Part shown: positions 32,603 through 43,508 of the stretch, piece by piece | Layout: every line of letters begins with the position of its first letter | Numbering within the stretch: position 1 is the stretch's first letter | Origin: Porphyra umbilicalis | Lineage: Eukaryota > Rhodophyta > Bangiophyceae > Bangiales > Bangiaceae | DNA length: 64,000 bases | Reading direction: 5' to 3' | Assembly (NCBI GenBank): GCA_002049455.2 | Contig: KV918842.1 | Location: forward strand, 62,001 to 126,000 | Notes under the pieces: generated by a model | What the model saw: only the letters and a program-made list of their open reading frames with translations | Databases searched by the model: none | Told to the model about the DNA's origin: nothing | Translations under genes and position numbers: made by a program

Positions 32603-33511
32603 TCAGTCGGAGCCTAACCGCCGGCCAGACCCCCACGAGCGCCCCCCGCTGGCCGCCGCCGCCGCCATCGAGGACCGCAGGCCGGCGGTGGAGAAGCCCC
32701 GCGACGCCCCTGTGGCGGCGCTGTCCCTCCCAGACGAGCCAAACGACGAGCGGCCGGCGGCGGACGTTGCGCCGCCGCCGCCCGCGCTGCGGCCTGGCGG
32801 CGCGCCGCGCGGCGCAGCGTCGGCGCCCGCATTCAACCGCTCCACGGCAGAGACGACCCAGGCGGGCGTCTTGAGCGGCCGCGCACCGCCGCGGCCGGGC
32901 AGCGTCGGGTAAATCGAGTCCATGAAGAAGTAGGCGTGGCCGACAATGATGCCGGCAATGCTAATCCAGTCAATCGCGCCGCCATTGATGACGAAGAAGA
33001 GGCCGACGAGCGCAAACGACAGGTAGCCTGCGGGAATCGACACAAAGCCATAGAGCGAGACGGGCAGCGTCGGGTTGTGACGGCCCCAAATGTGGACAAT
33101 GGCCGCAATGAGGGCGGGACCAAGCACCATAAAGGGCATGACCGCCGTCGTGAGCATGAGGCCCACCGAGATGTACATGAGGGCGGCCACATAGTCGGCG
33201 GTGTTGCCGCCAAAGGCGCCCATCTCCAGCTGCTTGGAGTATTGGTACAGGTACATGATCTTGAGGATGAAGTTGAAGTTGAGCTTTTGCTGGTGCAGCA
33301 GCGTGAAGAACGGCCGCCACACCTGGAAGCGCCCAAAGACGGCCTGCCAGTCCAACACAAACACCGACGGGGAGACGACGCCGAGGCCAGAGCCGCAAGT
33401 TACGGCCAGAGTTCCCAGCAGCAAGTACCGAGTGACGGGGGGGATGTCTGCCAGAAACGACGAGACGCTCGTCTCACCGACCGCGCCGCGACCGCCGCCC
33501 TGATCCGCCAT
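32603..33511 (-). CDS. Derlin (Der1-like ERAD membrane protein)
   Basis: 302 aa from the ATG at 33511. Rhomboid-fold pseudoprotease of the ER membrane that helps move misfolded proteins out for degradation. Family signatures: FLADIPPVTRYLLLG at the start, WRPFFTLL, the motif YLYQYSKQLEMGAFGGNTAD, WGRHNP, then IIVGHAYFFMDSIYP with PLKTPAWV. Several hydrophobic helices fill the region of about 20-200. The C-terminal 80 residues are Ala/Gly/Ser/Arg-rich and presumably face the cytosol. No catalytic Ser-His pair is expected or seen. No transit peptide, so the ER form is more likely than a plastid-complex version. Confidence 0.94.
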   Translation of the reverse strand: MADQGGGRGAVGETSVSSFLADIPPVTRYLLLGTLAVTCGSGLGVVSPSVFVLDWQAVFGRFQVWRPFFTLLHQQKLNFNFILKIMYLYQYSKQLEMGAFGGNTADYVAALMYISVGLMLTTAVMPFMVLGPALIAAIVHIWGRHNPTLPVSLYGFVSIPAGYLSFALVGLFFVINGGAIDWISIAGIIVGHAYFFMDSIYPTLPGRGGARPLKTPAWVVSAVERLNAGADAAPRGAPPGRSAGGGGATSAAGRSSFGSSGRDSAATGASRGFSTAGLRSSMAAAAASGGRSWGSGRRLGSD

Positions 33512-34571
33512 GGCTCCCACCCCGGTCGTCGGTCTGGCGCAAGCGCGCGTCCCCACGACGAGGCGGGAAGAAGAGGTCAGGGACGCGTGGGAGGCGGTGG
33601 TGGTGGGGGGGGGGGCAGGGACAACACAGGATAACGGTAGCGGTGCACGGGAGAAGACGTCAGCGCCTTCGGTGCCAAGAGGAACGAAGGACCGAAGACG
33701 CTGACACAGGTCGCTCGCCAGCTCGTCGATTAGGGGCAGCAAGGACAACCAGTAATTATGATGCGGTGCTGTTTTTTTTTCATGCTGTTCGTGGACAGCA
33801 ATGCACAACGACAAACACCTGAATTCACATTCTCCGCCGCCCAAGAAGGGCTATCCCCAAAAGACTTTGTTGCACACATCCTTCAAATTTTCAAATCTCG
33901 GACGAAGACGGAAGGACTTGTGGATCGCCCCCACTCAAATTCAACATGGGCCCCCTCAAAAACGGGTGCGGCGTTGGCGGTCCCCTCGTTTGAACCGGCC
34001 GCGGCGCCCGACCGCACCGCTACCGCCACCGCCACCGCCCCCGTGCGCGCCCTTTTGGAGGGGGGGGGGGGGGGAGGGGGGTGCCCGCATGTGAGGCGCA
34101 CCCCCGCGCCGCGTGCCACCACCACCACCAGTCGCGCCGGCGCCCCGCCGCCCGTGCGTCGGGACGGTCGGCGCGCCCGCCGCGTCGGCGCACGCTGCGG
34201 GCGCCGCCCGCGGCCGCCCCCGGCCGCCGCCGCCGCTGCCGCCGCCGCTGCCTGCCGCGGCCTGTCAAGGGTGCCGCCCCGCCCGCCCGTCGTGCCGCCC
34301 CAAACCGCACGTCCCCGCTCCGCCCTCCTTCCTCCGCCGCGCAAACTGCCCGCCGCGCAACTGCGACGGCTCCGCGCCCCGTGTGGTGGGGTCTCCTTGT
34401 GTTGACCGAGCAGCGCCTGGCCACCTTGTGTCCCTTTTCCCACTCCTCCCCCCCACGCTGCCTGCCGCTTTCTCGACTTGTTTCGCCGTCGGCAGCCTGC
34501 CCGTTTTTTTTCCCCTCCTTCTCCCTTCCCCACGCTGCCCCCCCCCCCCCCGCCCCTTCCCCGCCGGTGCC
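33512..34571. other. Intergenic, increasingly GC-rich
   Basis: From the Derlin start to a candidate upstream exon of the CXC gene. The first 400 bp is ordinary; after about 34,000 it becomes G/C-run sequence with uninformative open frames. No gene recognised. Confidence 0.45.
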
Positions 34572-34767
34572 ATGGCGCGTCCCCCCCCCCCCCTGTCCGC
34601 GTCGCCCGTGGCGACCCCCCCCCCCCTTCCCGGCGGGGCCCTGCCAGAGATGACGGCCGAGCGGGCGGCGGACTGCGCGGCCATCGAGTCGATGGTCTTT
34701 CACCGCCAGCGCACCGCCGGGGGGGGGGAGGCGGCCGCGGCGTCGACGCCCTCTTCCTGCTTGCAGC
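34572..34767 (+). CDS. Candidate 5' exon of the CXC-domain gene
   Basis: Starts with an ATG in good context (gccatggcg) and reads MARPPPPLSASP, then a non-repetitive stretch MTAERAADCAAIESMVFHRQ, ending CLQ before a strong donor (C|GTACGT). A pyrimidine-rich stretch and acceptor (ggcctggcag) follow at about 34840. How it would join the next coding part is unclear, because downstream frames are disrupted. Could belong to a separate short gene. Confidence 0.3.
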
Positions 34768-35462
34768 GTACGTTGGTGGCACCTCTTTCCCGTTTTACTT
34801 TTGACTTGTTTTTTTGTTTCTGTGGCTTGGGGCCTGGCAGGGGCGCGCCGAGGTGTGTCGACGCTGCCGGCGGCGGCCACCCGTGGCGGTGGGGACGAGG
34901 GCACCTTGGCAGCACTGGGGGTCCTTGGCTCGCCCCTCGGCCCGGTTTTCACTCCACGCCGACGGCGGCGGGGCGCCGCGTCGCCGCCAGACGGCCGCCA
35001 CCGCGTCGGCCACGCGTGGCCGGCCGGCCGGCCGACCGGCCGTCCCCGCCACTAGACCCGGCCATCCCCGCCACCACACCCGGCCAGCCCCGCCACGCGT
35101 CGGCGGCGGCGCCGAACGCCGGCCGGGGCGGCGCGGCGGGCGCCGGCGCGCCGCCCGCCCGCCGCCGCGCGGCGGTCGTGGTCGCCACCACGCCGCGCGA
35201 GGCGCGTCCCGCGGGGCCCGCCGCGTTCGACCCCCCCCCCGCAGACCCCCACGGGTCACAATTTGACCAACGTGCGCGCGCGTCGGTGGCGGCAGCACCC
35301 CGCCGCGGCCAATCGCCAGTGAGCGCCCCGCGCCCCGGGCGGGCGTGTGCGCGCGCTCGCGGCGCCCGCGCTCCCGCCCCGCGCCCCCCGACCCGTCGTT
35401 TGAACTGAGGGGGGCCCGCGCCCGCCCCGCGCGCGCGGCGGCGCGGCGCGCCCGCACCGTCC

Positions 35463-35489
35463 TTTTTTTTTTTTTTTTTTTTTTTTTTT
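35463..35489. repeat. Poly-T tract (27 T)
   Basis: Uninterrupted T run within otherwise very GC-rich sequence; probably intronic if the upstream exon is real. The only AT homopolymer of this length in the region. Confidence 0.8.
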
Positions 35490-35560
35490 CTCCGTTTTCT
35501 TTGCGCTCCCCGTGCGCCCCACCGGTGGTGCGCACGGGCGCCGTGTGGTGCAGGGTCCCG

Positions 35561-35582
35561 CCCCCCCCCCCCCCCCCCCCCC
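35561..35582. repeat. Poly-C tract (22 C)
   Basis: Long homopolymer; a 17-G run follows at 35627-35643. Such runs mark places where sequence length is least reliable. Confidence 0.8.
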
Positions 35583-35888
35583 TTCCCCCCGCCCCGGCCG
35601 TACGCTGGTGCATTGCGGTTGGCGGTGGGGGGGGGGGGGGGGGCGGCGCGGCGGCGGCGGCACCGTCTGGGATGCACTCGTGCTGACGTCCCCCCCCCCC
35701 CCCCGCGCTCCCCCCGTGCGTGTGTGGTCGCCGGTTGGGTCGCCCCCCCCGGTCCTGCGGGTGGCCCCTCGCCGGTGACTCTTTCGTCCGCTTGTTGGTC
35801 GGCTGCGTGCGCTCTTTTCATTGTCGTTTGGCTGCTTTTTTTTTTGGCTGCCGACCGCCGCCGCGCGCCCCGCGGTCCCGCCGCCACA

Positions 35889-35960
35889 GGGCCGGGGCGC
35901 TCGATAGCGCGAAAAACTCGCCGGTGCGGCCGCCCCCCCGGCCGCCACCAGCGGGCACCA

Positions 35961-36033
<73 letters not shown>

Positions 36034-36301
36034 CGGTGGCGGCAGCGGCAGCGGCAGCGGCAGCGGCAGCGGCGGCGGCAGCGGCAGCGGCGGCGGCGAC
36101 GTTGGTTTGTCGGCCCCGAGCAGCAGCGGCAGCGTTGCCACCGACCGGCCCGCCCGGCCGCCGGCGGGCGCGCCGCCGCCCGCCGCAGGTGCGGGGGCCC
36201 CCTGCCCCCCCCCCTGGGCCCCGCCGCCGTCTGCGGCGTGGTCGCGGTTGCGGGCGCCAGCGTCGGCGTTCCCCCCCCCCCCCCCCCCAAGCGGCGCGCC
36301 C

Positions 36302-36332
<31 letters not shown>

Positions 36333-36506
36333 TGCCGCCGCCGCCATGTCCTCCACCGCCTCCTCCCTCTCGGCGGTCGGGCGGGGCGGCGGGCGGCCGC
36401 GGGTGGCGGGCGGGCGGGGGGGGCGGGGGCGGGGGCGGGGGCGGCGGGGAGCTCCACCGACAGCCTCACCGGCGCGGACGGGGCGTCGGCGGGCGTGGCG
36501 GCCGCC

Positions 36507-36538
<32 letters not shown>

Positions 36539-36605
36539 TATGGCCGCCGGCGGGGGTGGGGGCGCTACCGGGCGCCGCCCGCCGGCCGCCGCGCCTGCCG
36601 CCGCC

Positions 36606-36637
<32 letters not shown>

Positions 36638-37913
36638 CGGCGGTGCGGCGGCGCTCCCCCCCCCCCCCCCGTCGTGTCGGCACGCGGCCGCGGGTGCCAC
36701 TGCAAAAACAGTCGGTGCCTGAAACTCTACTGCGAGTGCTTTGCCGCCGACGGGGAGTGCTCCGCCCGCTGCCAGTGCCGCAACTGTTGCAACCGCGTCG
36801 CGACGCACGCGGTGGAGCGCGCCGCCGCGCGGGCGGCGGTGCTCGAGCGGAACCCGATGGCGTTTTTGCCAAAGGTGCGCCCGGTGGGGGGGGGGGGGGG
36901 GGCGCCGCCGCCTTTGGCGCCGCCGCGGGCGCCCGCGGCGCCGGCGGCGGCATGCCCGGCGGCGGCCAACACCACAAGGGCTGCAACTGCCGCAAGAGCG
37001 CGTGCCTGAAAAAGTATTGCGAGTGCTTCCAAGTCGGCGTCCACTGCTCGGAGCTGTGTCGGTGCGTCAACTGCCGCAACCGGCCGCCGTCACTGGCGGG
37101 GGGGGGGAGGGGGGGGGGGGGGGGTCGCCCCCGCGCCCCCACCACCGGCTTTGGGGGGGCGGCCAGAGGGGCGACAACGCAAGCGCCCGGCGGGGGGGCG
37201 CCACGCCGCCCACCCGCCGCCGCACCCGCCGCCGCCGCCGCCGGGGGGCAAGGGCTTCCTGCCGCCCGACGGGGGCGGTGGCGCCGCCGCCGCCGCCGCC
37301 ACCGCCGCCGCCATTGTCTCGGTGGCGGGCCTCGCCGCCATGCCCACCGCGCCGCCGCCGTCGCCGTTGCACCCCGCGGTGGCGGCCGCCGCCTCGGCGG
37401 CCGCGTCGGCGCGGCTCTTCCCGCCCGCCAGTGACAGCGTTGACGCCGTTGGCGCCGCCACTGCCGCCACCCCCCCCTCCCCCCCCCCCCCCCGCCGAGG
37501 ACGAGGCGGTCGTGGCGTACGGCTACGCCGTCCAGTTTTTGCAGGGGATGCTCCAAGGCGGCGGCCCGCCGCCGGCGGCCGCGCCGCTGCCGCGGCCCCT
37601 GTCGGTCGCCGCCCTGTATGGCGACGGGGACGATGGGCTCGGCGGCGTGGCCGCCGACGCGGCGGCTGCGGCGCGGCGGGAGCGCATCCTGTGGTTGGCG
37701 CGCGCCGACCGGGGGGCGGCGCAGGTGTGCCACCGGCTGCTGCAGGAGCTGCAGCCTCGGGGGGGGGGGGGGGGGGGGGGCCGCCACGGGGCCGGCGCTG
37801 TAGAGGGGGGGACCGGGTGGGGGGGGCGGCGGCGAGGGGATCCTGGCCTCGGGGGCGTGGGGGAGGTGGCCCCGCGGCGCGCCGAGGACGGTGCGTCGGC
37901 TTTGGGTGTGTAG
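35889..37913 (+). CDS. CXC (tesmin/TSO1/LIN54-type) DNA-binding protein, frame broken at homopolymers
   Basis: Two Cys-rich repeats define it: [19 protein letters not shown] with a CRNCCNR end (about 36,700-36,800), and [18 protein letters not shown] with a CVNCRNR end (about 36,980-37,082), separated by the family hinge [10 protein letters not shown]. These are the CRC domain of TSO1, tesmin and LIN54, which binds cell-cycle gene promoters. Exon start at 35889 is inferred from an acceptor (ccgccacag). Reading the whole protein needs six frame changes, each at a G/C run: 36271-36288, near 36416, 36656-36670, 36886-36902, about 37098-37124 and 37479-37493. The stretches between read as sensible protein, e.g. 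[18 protein letters not shown] and [13 protein letters not shown]. The stop may be 37803 or 37913. Poly-Ala, poly-Gly and poly-Pro are abundant. Confidence 0.75.
35963..36027 (+). repeat. (GGC)n tract coding poly-Gly
   Basis: About 21 uninterrupted triplets in the N-terminal part of the CXC protein, followed by GGCAGC repeats (Gly-Ser). Confidence 0.85.
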
Positions 37914-38674
37914 GGGAGGAGCGCTGGGCGATTGGCGAGGGCACGCGCGCGACGCCATGGGGAGGCAGCGTATGAACAGAAGGGGGCCTGCCCGCGTGGG
38001 CCGGGTGGCGCGGAGCGGCCCGTGCGGGTGGCGCGCCCCGACACCGCTGGTGTATTTTTTGTTGGTTGGGGAAAGCACCCCTTGCTCCCTTTGGAGCGAG
38101 CGGGTCGGGCGGGCGGTCGGCCGCCCGGTCGGCGGCGGCGGCACTGCCAGTAGCCCCCAGGCGCGTGCCGTCTGCCGGCGCGTCGCTGGGCACCATGGAC
38201 GCCCGCACGTGGCCGCGGTGCCTCTGCTTGCCGCCGCCCACGTGGGCGGCTGGCCAGGCAGACGCACGCTGAACCCGCCGCCGCCGGGGAGCGGGCACCC
38301 GCGCAGGGTGGCGCGCGGCGCACGTGCCTGCCGTGTCAGACGCATGGCCGTCCGGCGCTTGCCTTTGGTGTGTCACCGAGGTCGCGACAGGTGGGCTGGC
38401 GCAACCGAGCCCGGCGGCTCGGCCCGGCCCAAACGCAGACAGAGGGTGTTTGGCCGCCCCCGTGATGGGCACAGGACGCAACGTCCGTGCTGAGACGAGA
38501 TTGGCGGGCACCCCGAGGGCGGGACGACGGACGTTTATCGGCACAGTCATGCGGCCTCGCTCGCGCTCCCTCACACACACACACACACAAAAAGGAAAGA
38601 GGGAGGGCTAGCACGCGCCACGACCCCCAGCAAACGTTGACGATGAGCGCACCCTCGCGCAGCACACGGAGCTT
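37914..38674. other. Intergenic, convergent 3' ends
   Basis: Between the CXC gene (+) and the RHD3-like GTPase (-). Contains a (CA)9 microsatellite at 38572-38589. No gene seen. Confidence 0.5.
38572..38589. repeat. (CA)9 microsatellite
   Basis: Nine uninterrupted CA units about 85 bp downstream of the GTPase stop codon. Confidence 0.9.
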
Positions 38675-40682
38675 CTACAGGTTGACGTTGAAGGACATGC
38701 CGAGGTTGCCCGGGCCGACCGAGGTGAAGCCGTTCGGACCGAGATCTGTAGGTGCGTGCGCGACCGGTGGTGGGGCAAGCAATCGGAAACGAACCAGGCC
38801 AGCACAGATACACAAGCAGCAATGAACACAGAGACCGAGGGCAGGTTAGAAGCTGACCAGGCAGCGCCGCAAAGCGGCGGCCAAGGCCGACCAAGTACAC
38901 AGACAGCCCAGACAAACACACACCAAGGCATTGAGAACAACACAACGTACAGCTGGCAGCCTCGTCCGGCACCATCGACACCTGCACGTTGGTCCGGCCT
39001 TGTTGGTGGCCGAGCGACAGGTTAATGTTGGTATCCGGCGGGCGGTAGGCGGCGCCGACATTCCATTGCCCGCCGCTCCCCCCCGAGTACTGCTGCTGTT
39101 GCATCGCTTGCAGCTGCGACAGCTGCATCTGCAGGTACTGCATCGCGTGCGACTGGGCGGCGGCGGCGGCAATCTTGGTCGACGTAATCTTCTTGCGCTG
39201 CGCCGACAGCTCCTGCATCAGCGACTGGAGGTCCGCCCGCATCGCCTCGTACGACCAGCCGCCGCCGGTGCGCTTGGCGGCTTCGGCGCCCTCGACAAAC
39301 GACGCGTCGGCGGCAAAGTAGGCCACCTCGGTCGAGGCCCCGTCGCCCGTGCCGGTCGCGGTTTTAAACTGGTCAAAGGCCCCCTCGCGGAGCAGCGTCA
39401 GCTGCTTGACAAACACCGAGTGCCCCATCGTGTCGATGATGGCCTCCAGCTCCCGCCGCTTCCGCGCGTGCACCGCCGTCTCGGCATAGTCGCCGGTCGT
39501 CTCGTCATACACCTCGAGCGCCTGGTTCATCATGTCGTCGAGGGTGTTGCCGAGGCCCTCCACGGGGGACTCCTCCTCCGTCTGCGTGCGCGCAACGGCC
39601 GACAGGTCGCGGGAGGCCGAGGCGAGCACCTCAGAAAAGGCGCTGTCGCAGTGGTACACGGCGGCCATTTCGCCAGTGCCGGTGCCATCGCCATCCTCCG
39701 CCTCCTCCCCATCCTCATCGACGGCGGTGGCGCCGACCGACGAGGTTGCCCGCGTCACCGACGCGCCAACGCTGCTGGTGGCGCCAACAACCACCCCCGC
39801 CGCGTACTTGGTGGCCTCCCACAGGGAGCGGCTGTACGAGGGCAACCCGCTGATCGCAATCCCCTTGTTGTACGCCTTTTGCAGGAGGGTGTCCTCGGGC
39901 ACGCCCTTGCTGTCCGCCCCGCCGTCGAGGCAGAGGCGAGCGCCAAGGTCCCCAACCGCCGCGTCCCACTCTGCCCGCGCGTGGGTGTAGTGCGGCAGCG
40001 CCACCACCTCAAAGTCAAAGTAGTCTTCGAGCTCAATGGCGCCCGCGTCGCCAACCTCCATGCCCCCCCACACCTCTGCCGCGTCCGACACGAGCGCGTT
40101 GCCGAGCACCGACGCCGGCACGTCCACCTCGGCGTCGCGGATGACAAACACGATGCCGGTGCGGAGGCGGCGCGAGTCCTCCCCGCTCGCCTCGGCGACG
40201 CTCTTGGCGACTTCGGCAAAGACCGCCTCGAGGAGCTTCATCGCCACGCTGTCGAGGCGGCCGACGTTCGCCGCCCACACGTTGAGGAGGATCACGTCGG
40301 CAATGCCGGCGGCAAACGCCGCGGAGCGGGCGTGAAAGGCCCGGTCGGCGCGGGTGGGTGGCCGCGACTCGCTCTCCAACTCCCCAACGTCGAGGACGAG
40401 CAGCGGGGAGGGGGCACCACCAGCAACGGGCGACTCGTTCTTGACGGCCAGCACGCCGGTCGTCGCCGGCGGGGCCCGCCGCTGCGCGAGCACCGAGCCG
40501 GTCGCAACGGGCACGGAGGCGTCAAAGAGGGCGTTGACGAGCGTCGACTTGCCGCTGGACCGCACACCGAGGACGGCGACAACGACGGCGGGGGTGTCGC
40601 CAAGGCTCTTGTCCGATTCAAAAAAGGGCGCCGCCGTCGTGACGGCGCCCTCCCCGTCGACAATCACCGCCTGGGACTCCAT
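38675..40682 (-). CDS. Short RHD3/Sey1/atlastin-like GTPase without membrane hairpin
   Basis: Exons 40682-38951 and 38745-38675; the 205-bp intron (38746-38950) is GT-AG in phase 1, leaving a 71-bp last exon. The product is 600 aa. The P-loop GVRSSGKST is at residues 39-47, with LVNALF after it. The segment LLVLDVGELES takes the place of the Sey1/RHD3 switch motif, and FHARSAAFAAGIADVILLNVW is the following Sey1-type helix and strand, then MKLLEAVF. Classical members are 750-850 aa with a C-terminal transmembrane hairpin. Here I see no such hairpin; the C-terminus is helical, Gln/Met-rich (QYLQMQLSQLQAMQQQQY), and ends LGMSFNVNL. It may be a soluble relative. A membrane-fusion role is therefore doubtful. 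Confidence 0.78.
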
Positions 40683-41309
40683 GACGGACGGTGAGGAGGG
40701 ACAGGGGACGAGCCAATCAACCCAATCAAGGGTGGGGGGGAGGGGAGGGGTGGAAGCAGAGCTCCGTGGCCGCCAGCTGTAGCGAGGCAACTAGAGGCGA
40801 TGCGCCGCGGGGTGGCCACGTCGATGCCGTCCAGGTGACGGCCGTAGCGCGACGGCGGGCGGCCTTGGTCCCGCGCCCCAACGCGGCGATCTCGGTCGTG
40901 GCAATGGGCTGGCCGATCGGCGTCGAGGTAGCTCCCCCGCAATCGGTACCAGTCAAGAAAAAGTGCCACGTGACGTACTGTACTGGGCAATGAGGAAGTA
41001 ATTGGCATCCTATGGAGCGCTCGAGACATAGCAGAGGAATTGGGCTCAGATCCATCGTCTTGGCCGTGTAGAGCTCGTCGCTCTTCCAGCGCGCGTGCAC
41101 AAGAGCCGCCCGTGCTGCGGCCGCGGTGACTTCTACCCCCTTGGTTCTGTCGCCAGTTGTTTTGCGCCGAGGAACACCTGTGTTGGACCGACCGTCTTTT
41201 CTTTTGACGCCTTCTGCTAGCAGCTGGTCTCCTGCTTGCCGCTCACCAGTGGAGCCCGACGCACTTCCCTGCCCTGTCCCAGCCGTCCTCCCCCGTCCCC
41301 CCCCCCACG
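40683..41309. promoter_or_regulatory. Divergent upstream region, GTPase / methionine aminopeptidase
   Basis: 627 bp between two ATGs pointing apart. No certain promoter element identified. Confidence 0.4.
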
Positions 41310-42476
41310 ATGGCGTCCTTCCCCGGTTTTATCGCCACGGGCACGGCGCGCCTCCCCACCCACGCCTCGTCGGTCGGCAGCAGCTTTTGGGGCCGCTGCC
41401 CCGCCGCCGCAGTGCGGCCGCCGACGCTCGCCGGCGCGCGCGCGCGCCGGCGGCGCCCCACCCCGCCCGCCGGCGGTCGGTCGACGGCGACCACGACGGC
41501 GGTGCCATGGGGCGCCGCCGTCACCAAGGCGGCGGCGGGCTTTGGTTTTGGCACCAAAAAAAAAACCTTCCCCTACACCGGCGCCGTGCGGCCGTGCAAG
41601 ATGTCCCCGACGCGGACCGTGCCCGCCGACATTCCCCGCCCCGACTATGCGGAGGACGGGGTGCCCAAGGCGCGCAAGCCGTCCATGCCGTGGGAGATTG
41701 CCGTGCAGTCGGCCGAGGATATCGCCGCGATGCGGGCGGTGTGTCGGATGGCGCGGGAGGTGCTCGACGCGGCCGGCCGCGCGGTGCGCGTCGGCGTGAC
41801 GACCGACGAGATTGACGCGCTCGTGCACGCCGAGACGACCAAGCGTGGCGCCTACCCGTCGCCACTCAACTACAATGGCTTCCCCAAAAGCTGCTGCACG
41901 TCGGTCAATGAGGTTGTGTGCCACGGCTTCCCCAACGCGTACGTGCTGCGCGACGGGGACATTATCAACATTGACGTGACGTGCTTTTACGGCGGCTTCC
42001 ACGGCGACTGCTCCGAGACGTTCCTCGTCGGCAACGTGGACGCGCGCGGGCGGGAGCTCGTCAAAACCACCTACGAGTGCCTCAACGCGGGGATTGCCGT
42101 GTGCAAGCCCGGGGTGCCCTTTCACAACATTGGCGGCGTCATTGAGGACGTGGCCCAGGCGGCGGGCTTTACGACCACCCCCAACTTTTGCGGCCACGGC
42201 GTGCACCGCGTGTTTCACGACAACCCGACCGTGCTCCACTACCGCAACGTGTCGCCCAACGGGGTGATGAAGCCGGGGATCACCTTTACCATCGAGCCGA
42301 TGATCAACGAGGGGACGGCCAAGAACGTCATGTGGCCCGACGATTGGACGGCGACGACCAAGGACGGGAAGCGGTCGGCCCAGTTTGAACACACCCTCTT
42401 GATTACCGAGGGTGGGGTCGAGCGGCTGACGGCGCGGTTGCCGACGAGCGTGCCATTTTGGTGGGAAAAGGAGTGA
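41310..42476 (+). CDS. Methionine aminopeptidase type 1, organellar form
   Basis: 388 aa, intronless. Removes the initiator Met from new proteins. The first 75-80 residues (Arg/Ala/Pro/Thr-rich, MASFPGFIATGTARLP) look like a plastid or mitochondrial targeting peptide. The catalytic domain has all five metal ligands: Asp in IINIDVTCFY, Asp in FHGDCSETF, His in CGHGVHRVFHDNP, Glu in FTIEPMINEG and Glu in FEHTLLITEGG. The His proposed to contact substrate is in YPSPLNYNGFPKS / VVCHGFP. Length and motifs match plant MAP1B-D. The ATG lies 15 nt after a C-rich leader and fits the targeting peptide. Confidence 0.95.
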   Translation: MASFPGFIATGTARLPTHASSVGSSFWGRCPAAAVRPPTLAGARARRRRPTPPAGGRSTATTTAVPWGAAVTKAAAGFGFGTKKKTFPYTGAVRPCKMSPTRTVPADIPRPDYAEDGVPKARKPSMPWEIAVQSAEDIAAMRAVCRMAREVLDAAGRAVRVGVTTDEIDALVHAETTKRGAYPSPLNYNGFPKSCCTSVNEVVCHGFPNAYVLRDGDIINIDVTCFYGGFHGDCSETFLVGNVDARGRELVKTTYECLNAGIAVCKPGVPFHNIGGVIEDVAQAAGFTTTPNFCGHGVHRVFHDNPTVLHYRNVSPNGVMKPGITFTIEPMINEGTAKNVMWPDDWTATTKDGKRSAQFEHTLLITEGGVERLTARLPTSVPFWWEKE

Positions 42477-43262
42477 GGGAGGCGCGCCACTGGGGGGCCA
42501 GTGGGGGGGGTTGGGAGCAAGCGGGATGACATCTCGGGGTTGCTGTCCGGTGTGGCGACCGACCATGGAGTCGTGGCCTCGCACTAAAGGGGATGGGTAC
42601 GCACGACCGTGAGACAAAGAAAGAAGAAGGCCAACTACCCATTAGAGAGCTCTGCGCTCGGCAGGCTGACGCAGGCATGGCGCTTCAAGCCCCGCATGGC
42701 ACTCAAGAGAAACAGAAAAAAAGAAGACCCGCCGCAACCCAACCAGCATCACACCCACGCACTTGTGCTTAACGGCAACGGGCTGAGGCTGGCCGCAATG
42801 GCCGACAAGCGCGCCTTGCACACGGCAGCCAGCCAACGGCAACCACCACCGTGGGAGCCACCACTCGCCCACCAAAGCGACTCGTCGACGTCAACAGCTC
42901 GGCATCCACCTGGTCTGCCGCAATTGTACAGCGCCTCAGCCGCAGCTGCGGCAGAGACACTTTCCATCGGCCGTGCCATCACCACCCACCCCTATCCAGC
43001 CACCGCCACCGCAACGCCGTACATGAAGAACGAGGTACCGCGACCCCACCATGGAGAGTGCGCCCAGTTATCACGCCGCTCCATCGTCCCCGCCGCTCCC
43101 CACCATGCAGCCACCAGGTCAACCACGATAGTGCACATGGCACATCTCGGCACTCGCCATGGCCACGTCACCCAACCCACCACGCCCGCAACCCATCCGC
43201 CTCCCACCACCCGCACGACCACCCGGTCCGACCCCGTCCCGTCCCACCCCAGCCGCCTACAG
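42477..43262. other. Intergenic, convergent 3' ends
   Basis: 786 bp between methionine aminopeptidase (+) and the small membrane protein (-). Long His/Pro/Thr-rich open frames here look like antisense noise. No gene recognised. Confidence 0.5.
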
Positions 43263-43508
43263 CTACTTCTCTGGATGATCGGCGTCGCCAATGTAGCCAA
43301 GGCTCTTGCGCCACGGGATCTGCCGGGAGGGCGTCACCCGCCGTTCCGTAATCTTCTCCCCGTACAGAAAGACAGGGACGAGCACGGCCGCCGACACGAG
43401 GAAGGCCACCCCGGTGTTGCGGCGCCACGCAGACGGGTTGGCCCACCAGCCGCCGGCCGGGGACCACACCTCCGACGGGTACGGGTACTTTTGGGAGCCG
43501 CCACCCAT
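43263..43508 (-). CDS. Small single-span protein, possible mitochondrial complex I subunit
   Basis: 81 aa from the ATG at 43508 (MGGGSQKYPYPSEVWSPAGG). It is followed by WWANPSAWRRNT, one membrane helix (GVAFLVSAAVLVPVFLYG, about 32-50) and a basic tail RRVTPSRQIPWRKSLGY. The pattern (Gly-rich start, VWSPAGGWW, WRRNT before the helix, then RPIP/QIPW) is like a small plant respiratory complex I subunit of the At4g00585 type, recalled from memory. That assignment is tentative. The family is short, so the size fits. No cleavable targeting peptide is seen. Confidence 0.7.
   Translation of the reverse strand: MGGGSQKYPYPSEVWSPAGGWWANPSAWRRNTGVAFLVSAAVLVPVFLYGEKITERRVTPSRQIPWRKSLGYIGDADHPEK

Noticed and set aside
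35940-36110. Regular repeats suggestive of a CRISPR-like or satellite array
   Set aside because: They are GGC/GGCAGC codon repeats coding Gly and Gly-Ser inside a low-complexity protein.
35256-38345. A 1029-codon open frame on the minus strand
   Set aside because: Antisense to the CXC gene; composition-driven, no domain, while the plus strand carries two intact CXC repeats.
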